From Novosphingobium sp. PhB165 (lineage in GTDB: Bacteria > Pseudomonadota > Alphaproteobacteria > Sphingomonadales > Sphingomonadaceae): DNA of 64,000 nucleotides. Below, piece after piece: positions 47,661-56,502 of the stretch; positions within the stretch are counted from its first letter, which is position 1; every line of letters begins with the position of its first letter. The notes beneath the pieces were generated by a model, which had not been told where the DNA came from, did no database searches, and worked only from the letters and a program-made list of their open reading frames with translations. The translations under genes were made by a program, and so were the position numbers. The DNA lies in contig NZ_SLVB01000001.1 of assembly GCF_004341845.1 (NCBI RefSeq), positions 496,001 to 560,000 on the forward strand, in the 5' to 3' direction.

Positions 47661-47689
47661 TTGACGGAAAAGGGGGGCGGGATTATGCG
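47661..47689 (+). promoter_or_regulatory. Candidate pckA promoter
   Basis: TTGACG (47661-47666) and TATGCG (47684-47689) with a 17-base spacer, a good sigma-70 match. Start point would be near 47696, leaving a leader of about 70 bases before pckA. Confidence 0.55.
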
Positions 47690-47767
47690 CGCCCCGAGTC
47701 TTGCGAAAAAATGTCCGGGTATCGATCGATCCCCCTCGATCGGTGCCTGAAAATGGAGGAGATGACA

Positions 47768-49369
<1,602 letters not shown>

Positions 49370-49417
49370 CGGCCGGAAACGGCGCCAACGCGCGCCGTTC
49401 AGCGTGAAATAAAGGCA

Positions 49418-49445
49418 GGGTCCCGGAACTTCGGTTTCGGGGCCC
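49418..49445 (+). terminator. Terminator after pckA with UUCG tetraloop
   Basis: 12-bp stem (two G-T wobbles) from 49418-49429 to 49434-49445, closed by C(TTCG)G, followed by TTGTCTTGTC. Very stable, moderately T-rich tail. Confidence 0.75.
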
Positions 49446-49508
49446 TTGTCTTGTCATGAATTGGGTGCATGCTGTCGCTCCCCCTCTCTCTTTCATGGAG
49501 AAACGACC

Positions 49509-49862
49509 ATGGGAATTTTTGACGGCATTCTCGGCCAGGTCAGCGATCACCCCGATGTCGAGAACCTTGCCGGCAAGCTGGGCCTTGATCCGGCAACGGC
49601 GGAAAAGGCGATCGCCGCACTCGGCTTCGCGCATCAGCAGGAAGGCGATACCGCGCAACTGGCGGCGGAAAAGACCGGTCTGGGTGTCGGCACGATCCAG
49701 CAGATCATCAGCTCGATCGGCGGCGAGGGCTCTCTGGGTCAGTTCGCCAGTCTCGTTTCCAGCGATCCGTCGAAGTTCACGTCCTTCCTCGACAAGGACG
49801 GTGACGGCAGCGTGGTCGACGACATCACCAACATGGCCAAGGGCCTGTTCGGCAAGAGCTGA
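49509..49862 (+). CDS. Small DUF937/YidB-like protein with EF-hand-like loop
   Basis: 117-residue soluble protein of small helical repeats (GIFDGILGQVSDH start, GLGVGTIQQIISSIGGEGSLGQF in the middle). Near the C-terminus is DKDGDGSVVDDI, resembling a calcium-binding loop (Asp at positions 1, 3, 5) but with Ile at position 12 where Glu/Asp is expected, so Ca2+ binding is uncertain. The ATG at 49509 has GGAG about 10 bases upstream. Own terminator follows. Function unknown. Confidence 0.7.
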   Translation: MGIFDGILGQVSDHPDVENLAGKLGLDPATAEKAIAALGFAHQQEGDTAQLAAEKTGLGVGTIQQIISSIGGEGSLGQFASLVSSDPSKFTSFLDKDGDGSVVDDITNMAKGLFGKS

Positions 49863-49880
49863 ACCCCGGCCATGACGAAG

Positions 49881-49910
49881 AAGGCCGCCCTGCTTGAGCG
49901 GGGCGGCCTT
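49881..49910 (+). terminator. Terminator after the small DUF937-like gene
   Basis: Perfect 10-bp GC-rich stem (AAGGCCGCCC/GGGCGGCCTT) with a 10-base loop, then TCTCG. Begins 18 bases after the stop. Confidence 0.7.
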
Positions 49911-50011
49911 TCTCGTGGGCCGTCCGAAGGCGCGGACAAATTCGCAAGGCGAATCCGACCCGGCCGACTTGGCAGTGCTCCCGGCTGCCCGATCCCTGCC
50001 CGAAAAACACC

Positions 50012-50101
50012 CGTCATCCCCGCGCAGGCGGGGATCCCGCTTTCTGGCAGCAGAACGAGAGGTTTCAAGGCAGCGGGGCCCCCGCCTGCGCGGGGGCGAC
50101 G
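50012..50101. repeat. Large imperfect palindrome, family B, copy 2
   Basis: CGTCATCCCCGCGCAGGCGG left arm with CCGCCTGCGCGGGGGCGACG right arm; inner GGGATCCCGCT/AGCGGGGCCCC. The G-to-C pair change in the arm centre (GCGCAGG versus GCGAAGG elsewhere) is compensated on the other arm. It fills much of the 319-base gap 49863-50181. Confidence 0.83.
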
Positions 50102-50181
50102 AAACGACGAAGCTGGACGAATTCTGAGCGTAATCCGTTCGTTCCGAGCCGTCAGGTGATGCCACCCGACTTGAAAATGCT

Positions 50182-50574
50182 TTAATCGAGCATGTCGGCC
50201 GGCACCTGACCGCCGTGGGCAGCTAGTTGGCGCAGAGTTTCCTTGTGCAGCCACAGGTTCATTTCCGCCGAGCCGTCCAGCGCGCCGGTATAGCCCAGCT
50301 CCTTCGCCAGTTCCTTGCGGTTGTCGAGGCTGGAATCGATATTGAGCACTTTCATCAGATCGACGATCGAGTGCTGCCAGTCGAGGTTCTTGCCGGACGC
50401 CATTTCGGTCAGCACGGCGCTGACGTCTACCGATTCGGGCGCGGCCTGCGGCGGCGGGGCCGCGGCTGCGGGAGCAGGCGCTGCGGCGGGGGCTGCCGCT
50501 GGTGCCGCTGCGGCAGGCGCCGGCGCGGCCTTCTTTCCGAAAATGGCATCCTTGATCGAGCCGAAGATGGACAT
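50182..50574 (-). CDS. DUF3597 family protein with Ala/Pro linker
   Basis: 130-residue protein: short N-terminus MSIFGSIKDAIFGKK, a roughly 35-residue Ala/Pro low-complexity linker, then a conserved C-terminal domain (SVDVSAVLTEMASGKNLDWQ, SIVDLMKVLNIDSSLDNRKELA, MNLWLHKETLRQLAAHGG) that resembles peptidoglycan-binding-like DUF3597 domains. AGGAG sits 8 bases before the ATG. No signal peptide. Function unknown. Confidence 0.8.
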   Translation of the reverse strand: MSIFGSIKDAIFGKKAAPAPAAAAPAAAPAAAPAPAAAAPPPQAAPESVDVSAVLTEMASGKNLDWQHSIVDLMKVLNIDSSLDNRKELAKELGYTGALDGSAEMNLWLHKETLRQLAAHGGQVPADMLD

Positions 50575-50744
50575 GGGCATGCTCCTTGGCTGAGTTCCGG
50601 GGGGGTGAAAAACGAACCGCCGCCCGCACGCGCCTGAGTCGGACAACGTAGGGGCGGCGGATCGATCCTGCTCCCCGGCAGGCCGGGTGCCTACGCCATG
50701 TCCGCGCTCATGGGGCATGGTGCCCCGTGAGCGCGGCGGAGCGA

Positions 50745-52598
50745 TCAGCGCTTGCCGGTGGTGGTGATATATTCGTCGATATTGGTGGCCAGCACGTCGA
50801 GCGGGACATTGCCGCCGTCGACCACGGCCTGGTTGAAATCGCGGAGGTCGTAGGCCGTGCCCAGCGCCGCCTTGGCGCGGTCGCGCTGGCGGTTGATCTC
50901 CGAATGACCCATCTTGTAGCCGCAGGCCTGACCCGGCCACGAGCAATAGCGGTCCACTTCGCTGGCGATCTCGCCCGCATTGCTGCCGTTGCGTTCGACG
51001 AAGAACTGCACCGCCTGCTGGCGGCTCCAGCCCTTGGCGTGAAGGCCGGTATCGACCACCATGCGGCAGGCACGGAAAGCGATCGACTGGAGGTAGCCGA
51101 GGCGGCCCACCGGATCGTCGTCATAGGCGCCAAGCTCGTCCGCAAGCTGTTCGGCGTAGAGCGCCCAGCCTTCGGAATAGGCGTTGAACGCCAGCATCGA
51201 GCGGATCAGCGGCAGCCGGTTGGCATATTCGCCCTGCCAGACGTGGCCGGGGATCGCCTCGTGATGGACCAGCGTGGGCAGGTCGAACTTGCGGTGCAGG
51301 TCGGTGGTGTGGAGGTTGATCCACATCTTGCCGGGCACCGTGCCGTCCTTCGAGCCGCCGCCGCCATAGGCCGTGGGCGCGCCGGGCTCTTCCGAAAGTG
51401 GCAGGCGGCGCACTTCGACATTGCCCGAGACCGGATCGCGGAAGGCGCGCGGCATCTGCGCGCGGATCCAGTCGATGCGCTTCTGGATGAAGGCCATGAT
51501 CTCGGCCCGGCCGGGATCGCCTTCGGAGAACATGAAGCGCTTGTCGTTGCCGAGCGCGGACATCCGCGCGCCCACAGTGCCCTGCGTATAGCCAAGCGAC
51601 TTCAGGATCGGGTCCATGCGGGCGTGGAGCGCCGCCAGTTCCTCCATCCCGCGCTGGTGGATTTCCTCGGCGGGGACGGTCGTGGTGGTGCTGGCGCGCA
51701 GGGCCCAGGCGTAGAACTCGTCGCCATTCGGGCGGGCGCCCATACCCGGATCGCTCTTGGCAAGGCCGCGCTGGCGCTTGAGTTCGGCCAGTTGGCGTTC
51801 CAGCGCGGGCACCACTTCGCCCGCGACGATGGTCTTGGTGCGGTTCTCCCAGTCGCCGGGGATCGTCTTGGTGCGGCCGACAAGCGAGGACACCAGCCCG
51901 CCGCCATTGTTCCGCGCCTCGGTAATCGTGCTTTCCATCTGCGCGATGGCGCGGTCCAGCAGGAAGTCGGGCGGGACGAGGCCCTTGTCGGTTGCCGCGC
52001 GCATGCGCTCCAGCTCACCGTCAAGCTGGGCATCGAACTGCGAGAGGCGCGAGACATAGGCCTCGGCATCGGCGGCGGTCTTCACCGGGTGATCGGCGTC
52101 AAGGAACTTGGGCGTATCGAGATAGGCGCCGACGTTCTGGATCACGACGTAAGGCGTGTTGCGCCAGCCGCCCACGGCCACGTCGCCATAGGGCTGGGCC
52201 AGACCGTCGAGCGCGGTCTTGTAGGCGCTGCGCACGACGGCGAGGCTGGTGCGGTTCGCATGGTCCAGCCCGGTGGTGTCGAATGCCTCGACGCGGGCGA
52301 GATCGGCGCGCAGCGTCTTTCCGAGCGCGGCGCGGCCCGCGAAGGAGCGGTCCTCAAGGCGCGAGCGCAGCGCGGCATGCGCGCCGGTGTCGACGCCGAG
52401 GCTGGTGGCGTTTTCAGGCGCGTGCTCCAGCATGTTCCACGCGATCGAATCGAGCAGAGCGGCGGCGTTCTGCTGTCCGGCCGGTGCGGCGGCGAGCGCG
52501 CGGGCGCCGGGCAGCGCGAGCGCGGCGGTACCGGTGGCGAGAAGTTGGAGCGTGGTGCGACGCGAGAGCGGCGGGGGGGCCATGGTCTGGTTCTTCAT
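50745..52598 (-). CDS. DUF885 family protein, Tat-exported
   Basis: 617-residue putative metallopeptidase-like DUF885 protein. A twin-arginine signal (SRRTTLQLLATGTAALALPG, residues 12-31) ends near ALAAA. Conserved segments: LPTLVHHEAIPGHVWQGEYA (the HEAIPGH signature, candidate metal ligands) and AYSEGWALYAEQLADELG. Activity is unproven for most members. An alternative start lies at 52583. Standalone gene. Confidence 0.85.
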   Translation of the reverse strand: MKNQTMAPPPLSRRTTLQLLATGTAALALPGARALAAAPAGQQNAAALLDSIAWNMLEHAPENATSLGVDTGAHAALRSRLEDRSFAGRAALGKTLRADLARVEAFDTTGLDHANRTSLAVVRSAYKTALDGLAQPYGDVAVGGWRNTPYVVIQNVGAYLDTPKFLDADHPVKTAADAEAYVSRLSQFDAQLDGELERMRAATDKGLVPPDFLLDRAIAQMESTITEARNNGGGLVSSLVGRTKTIPGDWENRTKTIVAGEVVPALERQLAELKRQRGLAKSDPGMGARPNGDEFYAWALRASTTTTVPAEEIHQRGMEELAALHARMDPILKSLGYTQGTVGARMSALGNDKRFMFSEGDPGRAEIMAFIQKRIDWIRAQMPRAFRDPVSGNVEVRRLPLSEEPGAPTAYGGGGSKDGTVPGKMWINLHTTDLHRKFDLPTLVHHEAIPGHVWQGEYANRLPLIRSMLAFNAYSEGWALYAEQLADELGAYDDDPVGRLGYLQSIAFRACRMVVDTGLHAKGWSRQQAVQFFVERNGSNAGEIASEVDRYCSWPGQACGYKMGHSEINRQRDRAKAALGTAYDLRDFNQAVVDGGNVPLDVLATNIDEYITTTGKR

Positions 52599-52676
52599 GG
52601 GCCGCGAAATTGGCGAGCGACGAGGCGTGTGTCAAACCCGCTCGATTGCCGGACCGCGCTCGGCTAGGGGATAACC

Positions 52677-52886
52677 ATGGACATTGCGCTTTCCCTGCTC
52701 GTTCTCACTATTGTCGCGCTTGTGCTGGGCGCTTTTGCGCTGTTTCGGCGTGGGGGGTATCGCAAGCAGGCGGTGCTGATGCTGGTGCTGGCGGGGGTGA
52801 TGGTGGCGAATGTGGCGATTCTGGTCGTGCCCACGTCCGGCGGCGAGACGCTGGCCGGTGCGGCAAAGGAAAAGGCGCCGGAGTGA
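52677..52886 (+). CDS. Small two-helix membrane protein, unknown
   Basis: 69 residues: transmembrane segments at about 4-22 (LSLLVLTIVALVLGAFALF) and 33-51 (AVLMLVLAGVMVANVAILV), separated by a basic loop RRGGYRKQ, and a short charged tail. AGGGGAT lies 4-7 bases before the ATG. I do not recognise the family. Its coding potential is plausible from the codon pattern and start signal. Confidence 0.6.
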   Translation: MDIALSLLVLTIVALVLGAFALFRRGGYRKQAVLMLVLAGVMVANVAILVVPTSGGETLAGAAKEKAPE

Positions 52887-52946
52887 GCCTCCGACGCCTT
52901 TTGCCAATTTTGCGATTTCCGAACCGACGCACCAACTTCCACTGAC

Positions 52947-53101
52947 GTCACCCTGAACTTGTTTAGCTGCGCTGGCCTTCGGCTCAGGGGCCATCGTGGT
53001 TCTGGCGCTGTGTCTGGCGGCAGTAATACGCCGTCGCGGCTTTACCCCTGCGACCCCCAGCCTAGGCTGAGAAATGGCCCCTGAAACAAGTTCAGGGTGA
53101 C
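52947..53101. repeat. Large spaced inverted repeat, family D
   Basis: GTCACCCTGAACTTGTTT (52947-52964) pairs with AAACAAGTTCAGGGTGAC (53084-53101), and an inner pair TCAGGGGCCAT / ATGGCCCCTGA (52984-52994, 53074-53084) extends it. Fills the gap between the small membrane gene and the hydrolase; also able to act as a convergent terminator. Confidence 0.8.
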
Positions 53102-53143
53102 GCAAGGGGTAAGCGCCCGCTTTGCGGGCGCCAACCGCTTGCG

Positions 53144-53800
53144 TCACTTAATCGGACAATCCGGCGAAAGACGCATATCGAGGTAATTGTCCACCGAACG
53201 CATCAGATCGTCGATCTCGTTCTCGAAGAAGTGGTTCGCGCGCGGGATTTCGTCGTGGTGGATGGTGATGTGCTTCTGCGTGCGCAGCTTGTCGACCAGC
53301 TTCTGCACCGCGTTCGGCGTGACCACCGTGTCCGCCGCGCCCTGGATGATGATGCCCGAGGCGGGGCAGGGGGCGAGGAACGAGAAATCGTACATGTTGG
53401 CCGGCGGGGCCACCGAGATGAAGCCGCGAATCTCCGGGCGGCGCATCAGCAGCTGCATGCCGATCAGTGCGCCGAACGAGTAACCGGCGATCCAGGTGGT
53501 CGAGGCTTCGGGATGGATTGACTGCACCCAGTCAAGCGCGGCGGCGGCGTCGGACAGTTCGCCCACGCCGTTGTCGAAGCTGCCCTGGCTGCGGCCGACG
53601 CCGCGGAAGTTGAAGCGCAGCGTGGCGAAGCCGCGCGCCACGAAGGCCTTGTAAAGGTGCTGGGTGACCCGGTCGTTCATCGTGCCGCCCGCCTGCGGGT
53701 GCGGGTGAAGGATCATCGCCACCGGTGCGCGCGGGCGCGTTGCGGGCTGGAAGCGGCCTTCGAGGCGGCCTTCGGGTCCGGGAAAAATGACTGCGGGCAT
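53144..53800 (-). CDS. Alpha/beta hydrolase
   Basis: 218-residue hydrolase of the small serine-dienelactone-like type: oxyanion HPHPQAGGTM, FNFRGVGRSQGSF, nucleophile elbow GYSFGA (Ser), and the catalytic His in the C-terminal RANHFF. No signal peptide. Substrate unknown; homologues are annotated as generic alpha/beta hydrolases. Divergent from the cysteine desulfurase pair. Confidence 0.85.
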   Translation of the reverse strand: MPAVIFPGPEGRLEGRFQPATRPRAPVAMILHPHPQAGGTMNDRVTQHLYKAFVARGFATLRFNFRGVGRSQGSFDNGVGELSDAAAALDWVQSIHPEASTTWIAGYSFGALIGMQLLMRRPEIRGFISVAPPANMYDFSFLAPCPASGIIIQGAADTVVTPNAVQKLVDKLRTQKHITIHHDEIPRANHFFENEIDDLMRSVDNYLDMRLSPDCPIK

Positions 53801-53933
53801 GTGTTTGCGGGCCTGACCTGTTGAAACTCCCGCGAAATACCGGCGGCGGTCTGCCGCACCGGCAATCGCGGGAGTGCAAATAAGAAGGTTCGCTATATAG
53901 AAACAACCGCCCCGAAAACAACTTTTGCAAACA

Positions 53934-55001
53934 ATGGCCCCCGAAATCGAAAACGCACCGATCTATCTCGACCATGCCGCGACCACGCCGATCATGTCCG
54001 AAGCGCGCGATGCGTGGCTGGAAGGGGCGCGAATCTGGGCCAACCCGTCGAGCCCGCACAAGGCCGGCCGCGCCGCCCGGGCCGGGCTGGAGGATGCGCG
54101 CGAGCGGGTAAAACGGGTGCTGGGCTGGGAGGGTGAACTGATTTTCACCTCCGGCGCCAGTGAGGCGCTGGCGATCGGCCTTGGTCGCGCCAAGGCGGAG
54201 CGGCGGCTGGTCTCTGCGGTCGAGCATGACGCCGTGTTTCGCGCCGCGCCCGATGCCGAAGTGTTGTCCATGCGTGAGGGCGAAGTCGATGCAGGCGCGC
54301 TTGCGGCGGCGCTGGCGGGCGCGGGGCGTCCGGTCGTCGCGGTACAGTCGATCAACTCGGAGACCGGCACTGTGCTGCTGCCCGCTGGACGCACGCCCTT
54401 GGCCGAACAGGTGCGCGCGGCGGGCGGGCTGTTCCTGGCGGATTGCTCGCAATCGGCGGGCAAGATGGCCTTGCCTGACGCGGATATGGTAGTTGTCTCC
54501 GCGCACAAGCTGGGCGGTCCCGTCGGCATCGGCGCCTTGCTGGTGAAGGATTTCGCTATGCTGGAGCCGAACGGCGGACAGGAGCGTGGCTACCGTGCCG
54601 GGACCGAGAACCTGCCCGGCGCGCTCGGTTTCGCCGCTGCGCTTGAAGCGCGGGGTCTGGAAGACTGGGAAACCACCAGCGAGCAGCGCTTCGACTTCAG
54701 GAACCGTCTGTCCGCGCATGGGGAGATCCTTCAGCCGGGCATGCCCTGTTCGCATATCTTTGCCGTTGCCGCGCCGCGTCTGGCCGCGACCGCCACACTG
54801 ATCCGCATGGATGCCATGGGCTTTGCGATTTCGGCGGGAAGCGCCTGCTCCTCGGGCACGCTCAAGCAGAGCCGGGTCTTGCAGGGCTTCGGCGTCGACG
54901 AAGACCTCGCCCGGCGCACCGTGCGCATCAGCATTGGCTGGAATACCACGCCGGCCGAACTCGATGCCTTTGCGGAAGCCTGGGCGCAGGTGAACGCATG
55001 A
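53934..55001 (+). CDS. Cysteine desulfurase (IscS/NifS family), first of pair
   Basis: 355-residue PLP enzyme releasing sulfur from cysteine as a persulfide. PLP Lys in SAHKLGGP, N-terminal YLDHAATTP, EHDAV, INSETGT, and the catalytic Cys loop SAGSACSSGTLKQS. It differs from its neighbour at ADCSQSAGK, where a Cys replaces the usual Ala. ATG 53934 chosen; a TTG at 53925 is also in frame. It overlaps the second desulfurase by ATGA (54998-55001). Confidence 0.9.
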   Translation: MAPEIENAPIYLDHAATTPIMSEARDAWLEGARIWANPSSPHKAGRAARAGLEDARERVKRVLGWEGELIFTSGASEALAIGLGRAKAERRLVSAVEHDAVFRAAPDAEVLSMREGEVDAGALAAALAGAGRPVVAVQSINSETGTVLLPAGRTPLAEQVRAAGGLFLADCSQSAGKMALPDADMVVVSAHKLGGPVGIGALLVKDFAMLEPNGGQERGYRAGTENLPGALGFAAALEARGLEDWETTSEQRFDFRNRLSAHGEILQPGMPCSHIFAVAAPRLAATATLIRMDAMGFAISAGSACSSGTLKQSRVLQGFGVDEDLARRTVRISIGWNTTPAELDAFAEAWAQVNA

Positions 55002-56077
55002 TCTACCTCGACTATCAGGCCACCACGCCGCTCGCCCCCGAAGCGCGCGAGGCGATGCTGCCGTGGCTTGGCGGGCCGGAGGGCGTGGGTTTCGCCAATC
55101 CGCATAGTCCCCACCGTCCCGGACGCGGCGCGGCCGCCATTGTCGAAGTGGCGCGCGAACAGGTTGCGGCGCTGCTGCCGCCGGGGGGCAGGGTTGTCTT
55201 CACCTCCGGCGCGACCGAGGCGATCAATCTTGCCTTGTTCGGCAGCGGCGCGCGCAGGCTGGCAGTCTCCGCAATCGAGCATGCGGCCGTTCTCGACGCC
55301 GCGCGGGTGGTCGATCCCGATGTGGCGATCCTTCCCGTCGATGCCGACGGATTGGTCGATCCTGCGCTCAACCTTTCTGACGGTCCGGACCTTGTCGCGG
55401 TCATGCAAGTCAATAACGAGATCGGCACTGTCCAGCCGATCGCCGCGCTGGCCGAGGCTGCGCACCGCGCGGGGGCATTGTTCCTCTGCGATGCGGTGCA
55501 GGGTGCGGGCAAGATCGCAGCGCCGCAGGGCGCCGATCTCATCGCGCTTTCGGCGCACAAGCTCTACGGTCCCAAGGGAATCGGTGCGCTGTGGATCCGG
55601 GACGGGCTGGACCTTAAGCCCCTGATTCACGGCGGCGGACAGGAGCAGGGATTGCGCTCGGGAACGCTGAGTCCGGCTCTCTGTGCGGGTTTCGGCGCGG
55701 CAGCCAGACTTGCCGCACAGCGCATGGAAGCGGACGCGGCGCATGTCGAGGCGCTGTGGACGGCGGCGCGGGAGGCGCTGGCCCGCTGGACGCTCAACGG
55801 CTCGGCCAAGCATCGCTGGCGCGGAAACCTCAATGTGCGGCGCGACGGGCTCGATGTCGCGCGGCTGATGTCGGACTTGCGGGACATGGCCTTTTCCGCC
55901 GGTTCCGCCTGCGCCAGCGGATCGGGACGACCCAGCCACGTGCTGAAAGCATTGGGACTTTCGGACCGGCAGGCCAAAAGCTCTATCCGTCTGGGATTCG
56001 GGAGATATACTGGGCTTAGGGAAATCGGGGATGCCTGCGCACGTATCGATGCCGCAGCAGCGGCGCAGGGAGTCTGA
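54998..56077 (+). CDS. Cysteine desulfurase (IscS/NifS family), second of pair
   Basis: 359-residue cysteine desulfurase with YLDYQATTPLAPEARE, FTSGATEAINLA, EHAAVL, NNEIGTVQ, CDAVQGAGK, PLP Lys in SAHKLYGPKGIGAL, HGGGQEQGLRSGT and the catalytic loop SAGSACASGSGRPS. This is closer to classical IscS than the first copy. The ferredoxin gene starts 1 base after its stop, suggesting a joint role in Fe-S or sulfur transfer. Confidence 0.92.
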   Translation: MIYLDYQATTPLAPEAREAMLPWLGGPEGVGFANPHSPHRPGRGAAAIVEVAREQVAALLPPGGRVVFTSGATEAINLALFGSGARRLAVSAIEHAAVLDAARVVDPDVAILPVDADGLVDPALNLSDGPDLVAVMQVNNEIGTVQPIAALAEAAHRAGALFLCDAVQGAGKIAAPQGADLIALSAHKLYGPKGIGALWIRDGLDLKPLIHGGGQEQGLRSGTLSPALCAGFGAAARLAAQRMEADAAHVEALWTAAREALARWTLNGSAKHRWRGNLNVRRDGLDVARLMSDLRDMAFSAGSACASGSGRPSHVLKALGLSDRQAKSSIRLGFGRYTGLREIGDACARIDAAAAAQGV

Positions 56078-56078
56078 A

Positions 56079-56411
56079 TTGTTGAACGTCAGATTTGTTA
56101 CCGCTGAAGGTGTATCCGTCACGGCCGAGGCCGAGCCGGGGACGCGTCTCCTTGCCCTTGCCCAGCGCTGCGGCATGCCGCTTGAGGGCACATGCGAAGG
56201 CCAGATGGCCTGCTCCACCTGCCACGTGATCGTCTCGCCCGAGTGGTTCGATGTTCTTGAGCCGGCCTCCAATGACGAGGAAGACATGCTCGACCTCGCT
56301 GCCGGCGTCACGCGCACCAGCCGCCTGTCCTGCCAGATCGAACTGACCGAGGCGCTGGACGGCCTGGAAGTGCGCATCCCCGGCCTCTCGCGAGACATGC
56401 AGATCGGCTGA
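56079..56411 (+). CDS. 2Fe-2S ferredoxin
   Basis: 110-residue plant/adrenodoxin-type ferredoxin with cluster ligands CEGQMACSTC (Cys, spacing 5 and 2) and a fourth Cys in RLSCQIEL, the ISC-ferredoxin pattern. There is no ATG near the conserved N-terminus; the TTG at 56079 has GGGAG at 56068-56072 with 6-base spacing. A TTG follows at 56082. Likely supplies electrons to Fe-S assembly. Confidence 0.9.
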   Translation: MLNVRFVTAEGVSVTAEAEPGTRLLALAQRCGMPLEGTCEGQMACSTCHVIVSPEWFDVLEPASNDEEDMLDLAAGVTRTSRLSCQIELTEALDGLEVRIPGLSRDMQIG

Positions 56412-56502
56412 TCCCGATAAATCGGAACGAATCGGGAAACCAAGTTCTGGAAAACACGGGAATCCGACTTGGCACCGGGCGGGGCGCTGCTAGGTTCCGC
56501 CC

